DNA from: Vibrio sp. Isolate32
GTDB taxonomy: Bacteria > Pseudomonadota > Gammaproteobacteria > Enterobacterales > Vibrionaceae
Reading direction: 5' to 3'
Assembly (NCBI RefSeq): GCF_022397955.1
Contig: NZ_JAKEUQ010000007.1
Location: 27,927 to 91,926 of the forward strand
DNA length: 64,000 nt
Below the pieces are notes generated by a model. The model ran no database searches. It was not told the origin of the DNA and saw only the letters and a program-made list of their open reading frames with translations. The translations under genes and the position numbers were made by a program. Below are positions 43,408 to 52,286 of this stretch, in pieces. The first letter of the stretch is position 1; every line of letters starts with the position of its first letter.

Positions 43408-44426
43408 TGAGCTATGTAAATGCGAAAAACCTCACCAAGCGTTTTGGTGACAACACAGTTTTTGAAGACATTGAATTCTCTATCGAGAAGGGGGAATTCA
43501 TCACGTTGCTTGGCCCAAGTGGCTGCGGTAAATCAACGCTGCTGCGTAGCTTAGCAGGTCTAAATCCGGTCGATGGTGGCGAGATTTGGGTGAATGGTGA
43601 AGCGATCACTCACCAAGTGCCGCAAGAGCGTGGCATCGGCATGGTGTTTCAATCTTATGCTTTGTTCCCGAACATGACGGTTGAGGGCAACATTGCGTTT
43701 GGCCTTAAAATGAAAAAGCTTGCTGCTGACGAGATAAAGCGCGAAGTCGCGAAAGTGATTGGGCTGGTGGACTTATCGGGCAAAGAGAAGTTCTACCCGC
43801 ATCAATTATCAGGTGGTCAGCGTCAGCGTGTGGCTTTAGCCAGAGCTTTGGTGGTCAAGCCGCGTATTTTATTGCTTGATGAACCTCTTTCAGCGCTGGA
43901 TGCGAAGATCCGTAAACATCTGCGCCAACAGATCCGAGACATCCAAAAAGAGATGAACCTGACCACGATCTTCGTGACTCACGATCAAGAAGAAGCGATG
44001 ATCATGTCTGACCGTATCTTCCTGATGAATAAAGGCGAGATCGTCCAAGCCGGCACACCTGAAGAGATCTACACTCAACCAGCTAATGAGTTTGTGGCAG
44101 GGTTTATGGGACACTACAACTTGGTACAAGCGAACAAGGCTAAGCAGCTGTTTAATATTGAAACCGAGTGGAAGGTGGCGATTCGACCTGAATCTATCTA
44201 CGTTAAAGAGCAAGGTCGACAATATGGCGAACATATCTCTGCGCCGAAAACCGGCACCATTCGTAACCATCAGCTGTTGGGCAACGTGATTCGCTACCAA
44301 GTGGATGTCGATGAGTGCGAGCTGACGGTCGACCTACTTAACCGTTCCTCTGAACGACTATTGGCAAACGGCAGCCAACTTGAACTCCTGTTTAACCTTA
44401 ACGAAATTCAACCTGTGAGAGCCTAA
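43407..44426 (+). CDS. ABC importer ATPase (PotA/FbpC/PhnT type)
   Basis: A 339-residue ATPase with Walker A LLGPSGCGKSTLLRSLAGLN, Q-loop GMVFQSYALFPNMTVEGNIA, signature QLSGGQRQRVALARALVVKP and Walker B ILLLDEPLSALDAKIRKHLR. A C-terminal TOBE-like regulatory domain follows (IRPESIYVKEQG, RNHQLLGNVIRYQVDVDECE). The start is taken at the TAATG junction (43407) rather than the upstream in-frame codon at 43371. It energises the two permeases. The HAD gene follows after one base. Confidence 0.92.
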   Translation: MSYVNAKNLTKRFGDNTVFEDIEFSIEKGEFITLLGPSGCGKSTLLRSLAGLNPVDGGEIWVNGEAITHQVPQERGIGMVFQSYALFPNMTVEGNIAFGLKMKKLAADEIKREVAKVIGLVDLSGKEKFYPHQLSGGQRQRVALARALVVKPRILLLDEPLSALDAKIRKHLRQQIRDIQKEMNLTTIFVTHDQEEAMIMSDRIFLMNKGEIVQAGTPEEIYTQPANEFVAGFMGHYNLVQANKAKQLFNIETEWKVAIRPESIYVKEQGRQYGEHISAPKTGTIRNHQLLGNVIRYQVDVDECELTVDLLNRSSERLLANGSQLELLFNLNEIQPVRA

Positions 44427-44427
44427 G

Positions 44428-45087
44428 ATGTTCAAACCTTTGTATGTATTTGATATGGATGAAACGCTGATCAATGCCGATGCAGCGATGCTATGGAATG
44501 AATTTTTGGTTGAAAAGGGCATTGCTACAGCGCCGAACTTTATTGAAGAAGACCAGCGCTTAATGGGCTTGTATTCGGAAGGTAAGCTTAACATGGAAGA
44601 TTACCTTGCGTTTGCTATGGAGCCACTGGCTGACATGCCAACTGAGCAAGTCAGTGCTTTGGTTGAGGAGTGTGTTGAGCAGCATATTTTACCTAAGCAG
44701 TTCAAACAGTCGAAACCATTGATAGAGCAGCTAGAACGTGACGATATCGACATGTTGATCATCTCGGCGAGCGTCACTTTCTTAGTAGAAGCGGTCGGTC
44801 GCAAGATTGGTATTGAGAACGCACTCGGTATCGATTTAGTCGAAAACCAAGGTCGTTTCACATCTCAAATATCAGGTGTGCCAAGCTATCGAGAAGGTAA
44901 AGTGACGCGTTTGAAAGAGTGGTTAGACAATCAAGAAACCAACTATTCAGACATTCACTTTTATACGGATTCAATCAACGATTTACCTTTGTGTGAACAC
45001 GCTGACTTCGCTTACTTGGTGAATCCATGCCCGCGTTTGAAAGCACTGGCCGATAAACCAAATTGGTCGATCCTTAACTGGGATTAA
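44428..45087 (+). CDS. HAD-superfamily phosphatase (PSPase-like, subfamily IB)
   Basis: A 219-residue cytoplasmic HAD phosphatase. Motif I is YVFDMDETLINADA (nucleophile and acid Asp), motif II Ser is in MLIISASVTFLVEAVGRKIG, the motif III Lys is in REGKVTRLKEW, and motif IV is YTDSINDLPLCEHAD. The subfamily includes phosphoserine phosphatase and phosphocholine/phosphoethanolamine phosphatases. As the last gene of the importer operon it probably removes phosphate from the product of the alkaline-phosphatase-superfamily enzyme. A terminator follows 45 bp later. Its real substrate is unknown. Confidence 0.87.
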   Translation: MFKPLYVFDMDETLINADAAMLWNEFLVEKGIATAPNFIEEDQRLMGLYSEGKLNMEDYLAFAMEPLADMPTEQVSALVEECVEQHILPKQFKQSKPLIEQLERDDIDMLIISASVTFLVEAVGRKIGIENALGIDLVENQGRFTSQISGVPSYREGKVTRLKEWLDNQETNYSDIHFYTDSINDLPLCEHADFAYLVNPCPRLKALADKPNWSILNWD

Positions 45088-45131
45088 AGTGAATCTTTAA
45101 ATGCGAATTATCTTCGTTTTAGAACTTATCA

Positions 45132-45157
45132 AGCCGCTGACTACAGCGGCTTTTTTG
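45132..45157 (+). terminator. Intrinsic terminator of the importer operon
   Basis: GCCGCTG (45133-45139) pairs with CAGCGGC (45144-45150) around a short loop and is followed by six T residues. Confidence 0.92.
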
Positions 45158-45315
45158 TTTGCCGGTGAATGAGTTTTTGCGGAATTCTCTAATCTGCACT
45201 TTCCATTGAAAATCTCAAACGTAACAACTTAATAACATCTATTGCTTGGTTGTAAATCAAACCACCGTCTTTCAATCCCTTGATAGTACTCACTTTCTTG
45301 TTGTTGTGATTTGTG

Positions 45316-45333
45316 TGTAACAAATATTTTACA
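45316..45333. promoter_or_regulatory. TyrR box upstream of hpd
   Basis: TGTAACAAATATTTTACA matches TGTAAA-N6-TTTACA with one mismatch. TTGACG follows immediately (45336) as a possible -35 element. TyrR controls aromatic amino acid genes in gamma-proteobacteria. The rest of the 393-bp gap shows only the preceding operon's terminator. Confidence 0.7.
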
Positions 45334-45480
45334 AGTTGACGAGTTTTTAGCGTGATTGTTCATTTCTCTCCATCCATTCCAATCTGTCGGCTTGTAGGCC
45401 AAATTTAATTAAGGACAAAAAACACACAACCATTTCATAAAAAACGTAACACAAGACCGATAGGTACAAGGAGAAAGTTC

Positions 45481-46554
45481 ATGGTGGAGTCATACAACCC
45501 GCTTGGTACGGATGGATTCGAGTTTGTTGAATACACAGCTGTCGACCACAAGGGAATAGAGCAACTTAAAGCGCTGTTTGTGTCACTTGGTTTTGCCGAG
45601 ATTGCTAAGCACCGTTCAAAAGAGGCTTGGCTGTATCGACAAGGTGACATCAACTTTATTGTCAATGAACAACCACACAGCCAAGCTGAAGCGTTCGCTA
45701 AAGTTCACGGCCCATCTGTGTGTGGCATGGCGTTTCGTGTAAATGATGCAACTGCGGCAATGACGCAGGCGTTCAGCGGCGGTGGTGAAGAGTACAAAAC
45801 AGAAATCGGGCCGATGGAGCTGAGCATTCCTGCCATTTATGGTATCGGTGAAAGCCTGCTCTATTTTGTGGATCGTTATGGCAAGCAGAGCATCTACGAC
45901 GTCGACTTCCGATTCTATGACGATGCGGAACAGCGCATGGCCGAAGCCAATGTTGGTTTGTATGAAATTGACCACCTCACGCACAACGTTAAGCAAGGCA
46001 ATATGGATGTGTGGTCCGGATTCTATGAACGTCTTGGTAACTTCCGTGAGATTCGCTACTTCGACATTGAAGGCAAGCTGACTGGTCTTGTGAGCCGCGC
46101 AATGACCTCCCCATGTGGCAAAATCCGCATCCCTATCAATGAGTCTTCAGATGACAAATCACAAATTGAAGAGTTCATCCGTGAATACAATGGTGAAGGC
46201 ATTCAACATATCGCACTTGCTACAGATGATATCTACAAAACCGTGAAGACTCTGCGTGATCGCGGCATGGACTTTATGCCAACCCCAGATACCTATTATG
46301 AGAAAGTTGACGATCGTGTGAAAGGCCACGGTGAAGACACGAATCTGCTGCGCGAGCTGCGTGTTCTGATTGATGGCGCACCGACCAAAGACGGCATTTT
46401 GCTGCAAATTTTTACGCAGACCGTAATCGGGCCTGTGTTCTTTGAAATCATTCAGCGTAAAGGCAACGAAGGCTTTGGCGAAGGTAACTTCAAGGCGCTG
46501 TTTGAATCGATTGAAGAGGACCAGATTCGTCGAGGAGTGTTAGACGATGCATAA
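45481..46554 (+). CDS. hpd: 4-hydroxyphenylpyruvate dioxygenase
   Basis: A 357-residue Fe(II) enzyme turning 4-hydroxyphenylpyruvate into homogentisate with loss of CO2. Iron ligands are His168 (IDHLTHNV), His243 (GIQHIALATDDI) and Glu322 (GPVFFEIIQRKGNEGFGEGN), nearly the same numbering as characterised bacterial enzymes. The family's C-terminal helix (EGNFKALFESIEEDQIRRGV) is intact. It is the first gene of hpd-hmgA-fahA-maiA, with hmgA overlapping by 8 bp. The upstream TyrR box suggests induction by aromatic amino acids. The enzyme is cytoplasmic. Confidence 0.97.
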   Translation: MVESYNPLGTDGFEFVEYTAVDHKGIEQLKALFVSLGFAEIAKHRSKEAWLYRQGDINFIVNEQPHSQAEAFAKVHGPSVCGMAFRVNDATAAMTQAFSGGGEEYKTEIGPMELSIPAIYGIGESLLYFVDRYGKQSIYDVDFRFYDDAEQRMAEANVGLYEIDHLTHNVKQGNMDVWSGFYERLGNFREIRYFDIEGKLTGLVSRAMTSPCGKIRIPINESSDDKSQIEEFIREYNGEGIQHIALATDDIYKTVKTLRDRGMDFMPTPDTYYEKVDDRVKGHGEDTNLLRELRVLIDGAPTKDGILLQIFTQTVIGPVFFEIIQRKGNEGFGEGNFKALFESIEEDQIRRGVLDDA

Positions 46555-47677
46555 ATGGATCTCGTTTCCTCATCGGGAGGGGCTGTGTTCTAAACAAGCG
46601 CACGCCGACTTCCCTGAAGAGGCAATCTATGAGCGAGAGGCGGGTCGAAGTGGATTCTTCGGCCCTGCTGCTCACTTTCATCACCAACACGCCCCAACAG
46701 GTTGGTCGGAGTGGGAGGGTGATTTACGTCCTCGCGCTTTTGATTTTACGCTGGTGGAGAAAGCCAGTCAGATAACCCCTTGGGCGGTGCCTCATCTTTT
46801 GCACAATGCGGACTGCAAAATTCGTGTGTGGCGAATGGATGAGAAGATGGATTTCTTAGTGCGTAATTCCGACGGTGATGAGCTGCTGTTCATTCACCAA
46901 GGCAGCGCTGATCTTTATTGTGACTATGGTCATCTAGCCGTGAGTGAAGGGGATTACGTGATGATCCCGCGCTCGACCAACTGGCGTTTAGAGCCAAGCG
47001 AGCCGATGTTTATCTTGATGATTGAGAACACAGACGCGGCTTACTCCTTGCCAGAGAAAGGTATGGTCGGCAATCACGCGGTGTTTGATCCGGCGGTTCT
47101 TGAAATTCCATCGATCAACGATCAATTCCGCGCTCAGTATTCAGAAGATCAAACTCAAGTTCAGGTGAAACGCCACGACAAAGTCAGTGTGATCACTTAT
47201 CCGTTCAATCCTTTAGACGCGATTGGCTGGCATGGTGATTTGGCTGTGGTGAAAGTGAATTGGCGCGATATCAGACCGCTGATGTCACATCGCTACCACT
47301 TGCCACCGTCTGCACACACGATCTTTGTTGGCGCTGGCTTTGTGGTGTGTACCTTTGTGCCGCGCCCGATTGAGAGCGACCCCGGTGCGCTGAAAGTGCC
47401 GTTTTACCACAACAATGATGATTACGATGAAGTGCTGTTCTATCACGCAGGGGACTTCTTCAGTCGCGACAATATTGAAGCGGGCATGGTGACTTTCCAC
47501 CCTGCGGGTTTCACTCATGGACCTCACCCTAAAGCCTTTAAGGCTGGGCAAGCGTATAAGAAAAAGTTTACCGACGAAGTGGCTGTGATGATTGATACCC
47601 GCCATGCACTGCAGTTCTCTGACGCACTTGATAGCGTTGAGAACAAAGAATATGTCTACAGTTGGCAAGAGAAGTAA
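46547..47677 (+). CDS. hmgA: Homogentisate 1,2-dioxygenase
   Basis: A 376-residue cupin-fold Fe(II) ring-cleaving enzyme converting homogentisate to 4-maleylacetoacetate. The conserved late region holds YHNNDDYDEVLFYHAGDFFS and VTFHPAGFTHGPHPKAFKAG with the His/Glu iron ligands. It is shorter than the roughly 430-residue enzymes of mammals and Pseudomonas, a form common in vibrios. GAGGAG lies upstream and the start overlaps hpd. Loss of this enzyme gives pyomelanin, so an intact gene predicts a non-pigmented strain. Confidence 0.94.
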   Translation: MHKWISFPHREGLCSKQAHADFPEEAIYEREAGRSGFFGPAAHFHHQHAPTGWSEWEGDLRPRAFDFTLVEKASQITPWAVPHLLHNADCKIRVWRMDEKMDFLVRNSDGDELLFIHQGSADLYCDYGHLAVSEGDYVMIPRSTNWRLEPSEPMFILMIENTDAAYSLPEKGMVGNHAVFDPAVLEIPSINDQFRAQYSEDQTQVQVKRHDKVSVITYPFNPLDAIGWHGDLAVVKVNWRDIRPLMSHRYHLPPSAHTIFVGAGFVVCTFVPRPIESDPGALKVPFYHNNDDYDEVLFYHAGDFFSRDNIEAGMVTFHPAGFTHGPHPKAFKAGQAYKKKFTDEVAVMIDTRHALQFSDALDSVENKEYVYSWQEK

Positions 47678-47689
47678 GGGGCAACAAGG

Positions 47690-48727
47690 ATGAAATTAGC
47701 AACCAAGAAAAATGGTACTCGCGATGGTCTGTTGATGGTCGTGAGTCGAGATCTCAAACAGTGTGTGCCAGCGACGGATATTTTCCACGCGATGCACCTG
47801 GCGCCAACCATGCAGGTAGCCTTGGATAACTGGGATAGTGTTGCACCTCAGTTAGAAGAGCTATACACCTCGCTCAACACTGGCCATGTGACGGGCAGTG
47901 AAGTGTTTGCGCCTCAATATTGTGAATCGCCTCTGCCACGCGCTTATCAATGGGCAGATGGTAGCGCGTATGTAAACCACGTTGAACTGGTGCGCAAGGC
48001 TCGTGGTGCTGAAATGCCAGAAAGCTTCTGGGTTGACCCGCTCATGTATCAAGGTGGCTCAGATGCCTTTATTGGCCCACGTGACAATATTGAATTTGCC
48101 AGTGACGAATGGGGGATCGATTTCGAGGGAGAAGTTGCGGTTATCACCGGAGATGTGCCAATGGGAGCCAGTGCCAAGCAAGCGCATGATTCGATACGTC
48201 TGCTAATTTTGGTGAATGATGTGTCGCTGCGTGGTTTGATTCCGGCTGAGCTTGCCAAGGGCTTTGGTTTCTTCCAGTCTAAACCTTCTTCAGCGTTTTC
48301 TCCGGTTGCCGTTACGCCCGATGAGCTGGGTGAACAATGGAAAGGGAGCAAGGTGCATCTGCCACTGACTTCAACCTACAACGACACGCCTTTTGGTTGT
48401 CCAAATGCAGGTGTGGACATGACCTTCAATTTCGCTGAGCTGATTGTTCATGCTGCGAAGACTCGTCCGTTGTCGGCTGGTGCGATTATCGGTTCTGGCA
48501 CAGTATCGAATAAGCAAGGCACTGACCACGGCACCTCGATTGCGGAAGGCGGTGTGGGCTATTCATGTATTGCTGAAGTACGCATGATAGAGACGATTCG
48601 TGATGGCAAACCGTCGACTCAATTCATGTCGTTTGGTGATTCGATTCGCCTAGAGATGTTCGATGCTGATGGAGACTCGATCTTTGGCGCGATTGACCAA
48701 AAAGTCAGTCAATATCGACCACGCTAG
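47690..48727 (+). CDS. fahA: Fumarylacetoacetate hydrolase family protein
   Basis: A 345-residue FAH-family enzyme that splits 4-fumarylacetoacetate into fumarate and acetoacetate. Metal-binding acidic residues are in DEWGIDFEGEVAVITGDVPM and in LILVNDVSLRGLIPAELAKG. The catalytic-domain motifs GAIIGSGTVSNK and IRLEMFDADGDSIFGAIDQK follow. Its place between hmgA and maiA in the tyrosine operon fixes the role. The fold and length are those of the bacterial short FAH group. Confidence 0.92.
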   Translation: MKLATKKNGTRDGLLMVVSRDLKQCVPATDIFHAMHLAPTMQVALDNWDSVAPQLEELYTSLNTGHVTGSEVFAPQYCESPLPRAYQWADGSAYVNHVELVRKARGAEMPESFWVDPLMYQGGSDAFIGPRDNIEFASDEWGIDFEGEVAVITGDVPMGASAKQAHDSIRLLILVNDVSLRGLIPAELAKGFGFFQSKPSSAFSPVAVTPDELGEQWKGSKVHLPLTSTYNDTPFGCPNAGVDMTFNFAELIVHAAKTRPLSAGAIIGSGTVSNKQGTDHGTSIAEGGVGYSCIAEVRMIETIRDGKPSTQFMSFGDSIRLEMFDADGDSIFGAIDQKVSQYRPR

Positions 48728-48781
48728 TGATAGCGACAAGAGTAAAGCAACAGAGAGAAATAGTATGGACAAGGGCTCTTT

Positions 48782-49465
48782 ATGAACAAGAAGATCACAC
48801 TCTATGGGTATTGGCGCTCTTCCGCAGCCTATAGAGTGCGTATTGGGTTGAACCTAAAGCAACTTAGCTATGAGTCGAAATCAGTGCATTTGGTGCGTAA
48901 TGGCGGCGAGCAGCATGATCCACAATATCGCGAGCTCAATGCCAGTGAATTAGTGCCTGTGCTGGTGGATGGTGAAGTTCAACTCAATCAGTCGCTGACG
49001 ATTTTACAATACTTGGACGAAAGCTATTTGTGTGAGAGCAGCCCAGACACCTTGTTGATCCCTGAGCAATCACCACTGCGCTATCAAGCGTTGGCAATGG
49101 CTCAGGATATTGCGATGGAAATTCACCCTCTGAATAATCTGCGTGTGTTGCAGTATTTGGAGCGAGAATTGTTGTGCGAACAAGAGGCGAAAAGGGATTG
49201 GCTTCATCATTGGATGAGCCAGGGTTTCCATGCTTTAGAAGAGAAGCTGGCGAAGCACAGAAAAGCGCACGGCGACTCGGTGTATAGCCTTACGGATTCG
49301 CCTTGTATCGTCGATATTTGCTTAGTGCCGCAAGTGTATAATGCGCTGCGCTTTGGCGTTGATATGTCGCCTTATCCGTTGATTAATTCGATTGTCGAAG
49401 CGTGTAATCAGTTGCCCGCTTTTATTGATGCGATGCCGGATAGCCAACAGGACGCGATTTCATGA
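48782..49465 (+). CDS. maiA: Maleylacetoacetate isomerase (zeta-class GST)
   Basis: A 227-residue glutathione-dependent isomerase of maleylacetoacetate to fumarylacetoacetate. The N-terminal thioredoxin fold carries the zeta-class active-site motif YWRSSAAYRVRIGLNLK, followed by NASELVPVLVDGEVQLNQSL; the C-terminal helical domain includes CIVDICLVPQVYNALRFGVD. It is the last gene of the homogentisate operon, 54 bp after fahA. No clear terminator is seen after it. Confidence 0.93.
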   Translation: MNKKITLYGYWRSSAAYRVRIGLNLKQLSYESKSVHLVRNGGEQHDPQYRELNASELVPVLVDGEVQLNQSLTILQYLDESYLCESSPDTLLIPEQSPLRYQALAMAQDIAMEIHPLNNLRVLQYLERELLCEQEAKRDWLHHWMSQGFHALEEKLAKHRKAHGDSVYSLTDSPCIVDICLVPQVYNALRFGVDMSPYPLINSIVEACNQLPAFIDAMPDSQQDAIS

Positions 49466-49545
49466 TGTAAATATAAAGAAACAAATTTTAGCTGAATTAT
49501 TTTAGATAATTTAGCACTCCCTATGTTGCGGAGATACTGTAAACA

Positions 49546-50225
49546 TCAGGGTGCCAGATTTACACGCTTGGTCGCTGTTATTTTTACCATTTCAGTGTCG
49601 CTGTTCAGTGGTGTGCAAATCTTCCCAGGGTTTATTTTATTGTCGGGGTCAAAACGCCGCTTTCTTACGCATACCATTAATGGCCTGGATGTCTTGGGGT
49701 TCACGACAGACTTGATAACCTATTATATCACTGCGTCGGTGATCCATTTCTTTATCGATAATTGAAAGTAAGCGTTCAACTTGATCCTTAATATCATCAC
49801 TCTGCCTGCTTGCGAACTCGACAAATTTCCTCCGTAATTTTTAACGCTCGCGATCCTATATCACTGTTTAACCATTTGTTTTGTTGAACAGCTCGGTATC
49901 GAGCGCCGAACCATCCGTCAATGCGGCTTTGAGTCCGAACACATGATCCTAGGTTTTGCTATATTGCTAAGAGCCTTGGCTTGATGCATCGGTATTAATC
50001 ATCTCAACTAGTGTTGCGCGGTTGCTGGTCGATAGATCTGGCGAGAAGAAATAACCAAAAGGGCAAATGATGTCGTAGAGTTTGTCTTTGACTGTTCCTG
50101 TTTCCACTCTCACCCAGCCCTCCTGCTCGTTAATTTCTAACACTCGTTTCATGTAGCGAGCACCAGTATCAGCCTTGAAACCAAGCTGTTTAAGGGTGAA
50201 AAACCTGGATAACCACAGAGTCAGA
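49546..50225 (-). pseudogene. Remnant of a YdiJ-like FAD-linked oxidase
   Basis: On the minus strand, fragments in different frames match a large YdiJ-type FAD/FeS dehydrogenase (full length about 1000 residues). In order they are KADTGARYMKRVLEINEQEG with SPDLSTSNRATLVEMINTDA and SSQGS, then stop; DHVFGLKAALTDGSALDTEL; DIIGYQVCREPQDIQAINGM with RKKAAF, then stop; and FDPDNKINPGKICTP with the C-terminal tail KITATKRVNLAP. Most of the gene between these pieces is deleted, and stops and frameshifts separate them. It is a non-functional relic. A plus-strand frame at 49523-49765 in the same DNA is spurious. Confidence 0.8.
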
Positions 50226-50310
50226 GGAAGCCTTTAGCGGAAGTGCAGGAAGCATAATTTAGATCAGTGCCTGACGTTTGTCTTTTTGGGTTCGTAACCT
50301 GAATGCGGAG

Positions 50311-51180
50311 TTAAAAGCGGTATAGGCACTTCGGGTTATCGACCAGAATCTTGCGAAACCGTGTCGTATCTTGCGTCCAGTGCCACAAAGTATCCATCAG
50401 CTGGCCATCGTTCGGCATCTCAGCATCAAAACATGGGTGAGGCCAATCCGAACCCCAGACACATTGCTCTTCATTTGCTTTTAGCAAAGCTTGAGCAAAC
50501 GGAGAAACGTCATTACAAGGCGGCGATTGAGGAGATAAACGATACGGTGCCGACAATTTTGTCCACACTTTCCCTTCGGCCTTAAGCTTCAATAAGGTTT
50601 GAAAACCAGGATGAGAAATAAGCTTGTTTGTTGGCATATGTCCAAGATGATCAATCACTACGGGCACGGGTAAAGCCCTTAATCGCTGATATAAGTCATC
50701 AAACTGCGAAACATCAATTAAGCATTGAAGGTGCCAGTGTCGCTCTGCAAGGCGAGCCGCTAAACGTTCAATATCACGCCACTCAATACCACCTTTAAAC
50801 AGTAAATTCATCCGCACCCCACAAAATCCGGCTTCTTGTAGCTCATCCAGCGTTTGCTCGGAAACGTCCGCATCCACGACCGCGATGCCTTTGTAGTCGT
50901 AACCTTGCTGGCGTAAATATCGCAATGTATCAAGATGCAACTGGTTGTCATTGCCATACACACTCGGCTGAACCAGCACGCCATGACGGATGTTTAATTG
51001 CTGGTGCAAATGCAGGTACGCGCCGACGCTGGCATCAGGTGGCGTGTAGGTTCGCGTTTCACAGTACGGATAACGTGAAGAAAAAACGTGGGCGTGGCAA
51101 TCAACCGCGCCTTCAGGAATCGCGATTGTTGGTTTATTTACAAATGGGTCAGACGCTTCACAAAATGGAATTATGCTCAT
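50311..51180 (-). CDS. Amidohydrolase-family TIM-barrel hydrolase (PDC-lactonase-like)
   Basis: A 289-residue amidohydrolase-2 family protein related to 2-pyrone-4,6-dicarboxylate lactonase. Motifs are AVDCHAHVFSSRYPYCETRT (metal or catalytic His-x-His), VLVQPSVYGNDN, AGFCGVRMNLLF, VVIDHLGHMP and VWGSDWPHPCFD (active-site Asp). It is soluble and cytoplasmic. It lies on the minus strand, downstream of the alpha/beta-hydrolase-fold gene, 58 bp apart, possibly one transcript. Substrate unknown: lactones of aromatic or sugar origin are usual in the family. Its intactness contrasts with the broken genes around it. Confidence 0.85.
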   Translation of the reverse strand: MSIIPFCEASDPFVNKPTIAIPEGAVDCHAHVFSSRYPYCETRTYTPPDASVGAYLHLHQQLNIRHGVLVQPSVYGNDNQLHLDTLRYLRQQGYDYKGIAVVDADVSEQTLDELQEAGFCGVRMNLLFKGGIEWRDIERLAARLAERHWHLQCLIDVSQFDDLYQRLRALPVPVVIDHLGHMPTNKLISHPGFQTLLKLKAEGKVWTKLSAPYRLSPQSPPCNDVSPFAQALLKANEEQCVWGSDWPHPCFDAEMPNDGQLMDTLWHWTQDTTRFRKILVDNPKCLYRF

Positions 51181-51238
51181 CGAAAATCATCCTGTCAGAA
51201 AGGTAGAGGTGCCATCAACGAAAGCACCTCTTGAAGAT

Positions 51239-52132
51239 TTAACTGAAGTGCTCACTCAGCCAGTTCGCGATCACGGCAGAGAACTGAATAAACTTAGGAT
51301 CATCGTCCAACATCCACTCGGTGTGACCACCTTCAGGCAGTAAGAATATAGATTTCGGCCCAGGGTATTTCGCGTACAGCGACTTTGCTTCGGTCACTGG
51401 GTGAAGATCGTTTTCTGCACCGTGAGCAATTAAGATTGGCGCGTCTGCAAATCGCTCGTCCAGTAGAGCTTCCGGTTTGAAATTGATGAGAGAATCCGCA
51501 AAATCCAGATCAGATGTCACGCCGTAGCCTGGTGCTTTGACCAGTTCAGTGAATACATATTCTCGGCTGACTGGATCAAGCGGGTAGATTTCAAACGGAT
51601 CAATCCCCTGCTTTTCTCCACCAAGAGCAAGACGTGTACGCTCTTTTAACATAAACTGACGAAACGCTTTCCAACCGTGCTCGCCACGTTGAGCAACCTG
51701 AACACGCACCGCATCATAAAAGCCGTTCATGGAGATAAGGCCATCAATCGCATCTTGGCAAACTCGGTAAGCATCAAGAATTAATCCACCCGCCATGCCC
51801 CAGCCAGCCAGTACGACTTTGCGCCCTTCCTCGTTAGCTCGCTGCTTCACAACCGCAACTGCATTGGCGATGTCACGTACTTGTTCATCCAGGATAACTC
51901 GCTCACGAATACCCTCAGATTCACCAAAGCCGCGGTAGTCAAATCCGAATACTGTAAAGCCCTTCACAGTTAAGGCTCTCGCGTAACGCTCTGGGTGAAT
52001 ATTTTTTTGCCCAGTAAAGCCTGAGCAGACAATAACGATCGGTAAGTCTGGGTTGTTAACGTTCTCGTCAGTAAAGAAAGCGCCATCAAGGCGTAGACCA
52101 TCACTAATTACTGGGGCTTTTTGTTCAATCAT
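51239..52132 (-). CDS. Alpha/beta-hydrolase-fold protein lacking the nucleophile Ser
   Basis: A 297-residue protein of the alpha/beta-hydrolase fold (PIVIVCSGFTGQKNIHPERY with the oxyanion-type loop, FTVFGFDYRGFGESEGIRER, PILIAHGAENDLHPVTEAKS with acid Asp, LPEGGHTEWML with catalytic-position His). The nucleophile elbow reads VLAGWGMAGGLI: where Gly-x-Ser-x-Gly is expected, Ser is Gly. It may therefore not be a classical hydrolase. I chose the ATG at 52132 over a TTG at 52168. It is divergent from the GlxA-type regulator, which probably controls it. Confidence 0.78.
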   Translation of the reverse strand: MIEQKAPVISDGLRLDGAFFTDENVNNPDLPIVIVCSGFTGQKNIHPERYARALTVKGFTVFGFDYRGFGESEGIRERVILDEQVRDIANAVAVVKQRANEEGRKVVLAGWGMAGGLILDAYRVCQDAIDGLISMNGFYDAVRVQVAQRGEHGWKAFRQFMLKERTRLALGGEKQGIDPFEIYPLDPVSREYVFTELVKAPGYGVTSDLDFADSLINFKPEALLDERFADAPILIAHGAENDLHPVTEAKSLYAKYPGPKSIFLLPEGGHTEWMLDDDPKFIQFSAVIANWLSEHFS

Positions 52133-52286
52133 AATTATCTCGTCCAAATGAATGTGTATGCTCGACAATGAACTCCTTGTCTTAAGTCACATCATGTTCG
52201 AATTTTGATAGCAATAATTTAATAATTGCGACATTCTTATAAAGAAATACGACATAGACGAACTACCTACTAGGTGACCACAGAGA

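Noticed and set aside
43992..44007. ATGATCATGTCTGA iteron-like sequence in the importer ATPase gene
   Set aside because: It encodes the conserved EEAMIMSD stretch of ABC ATPases, so codon constraint explains it; the right half does not fit the consensus well.
49523..49765. 80-codon plus-strand frame after maiA
   Set aside because: The opposite strand shows ordered YdiJ-like fragments, so this frame is chance in a pseudogene.
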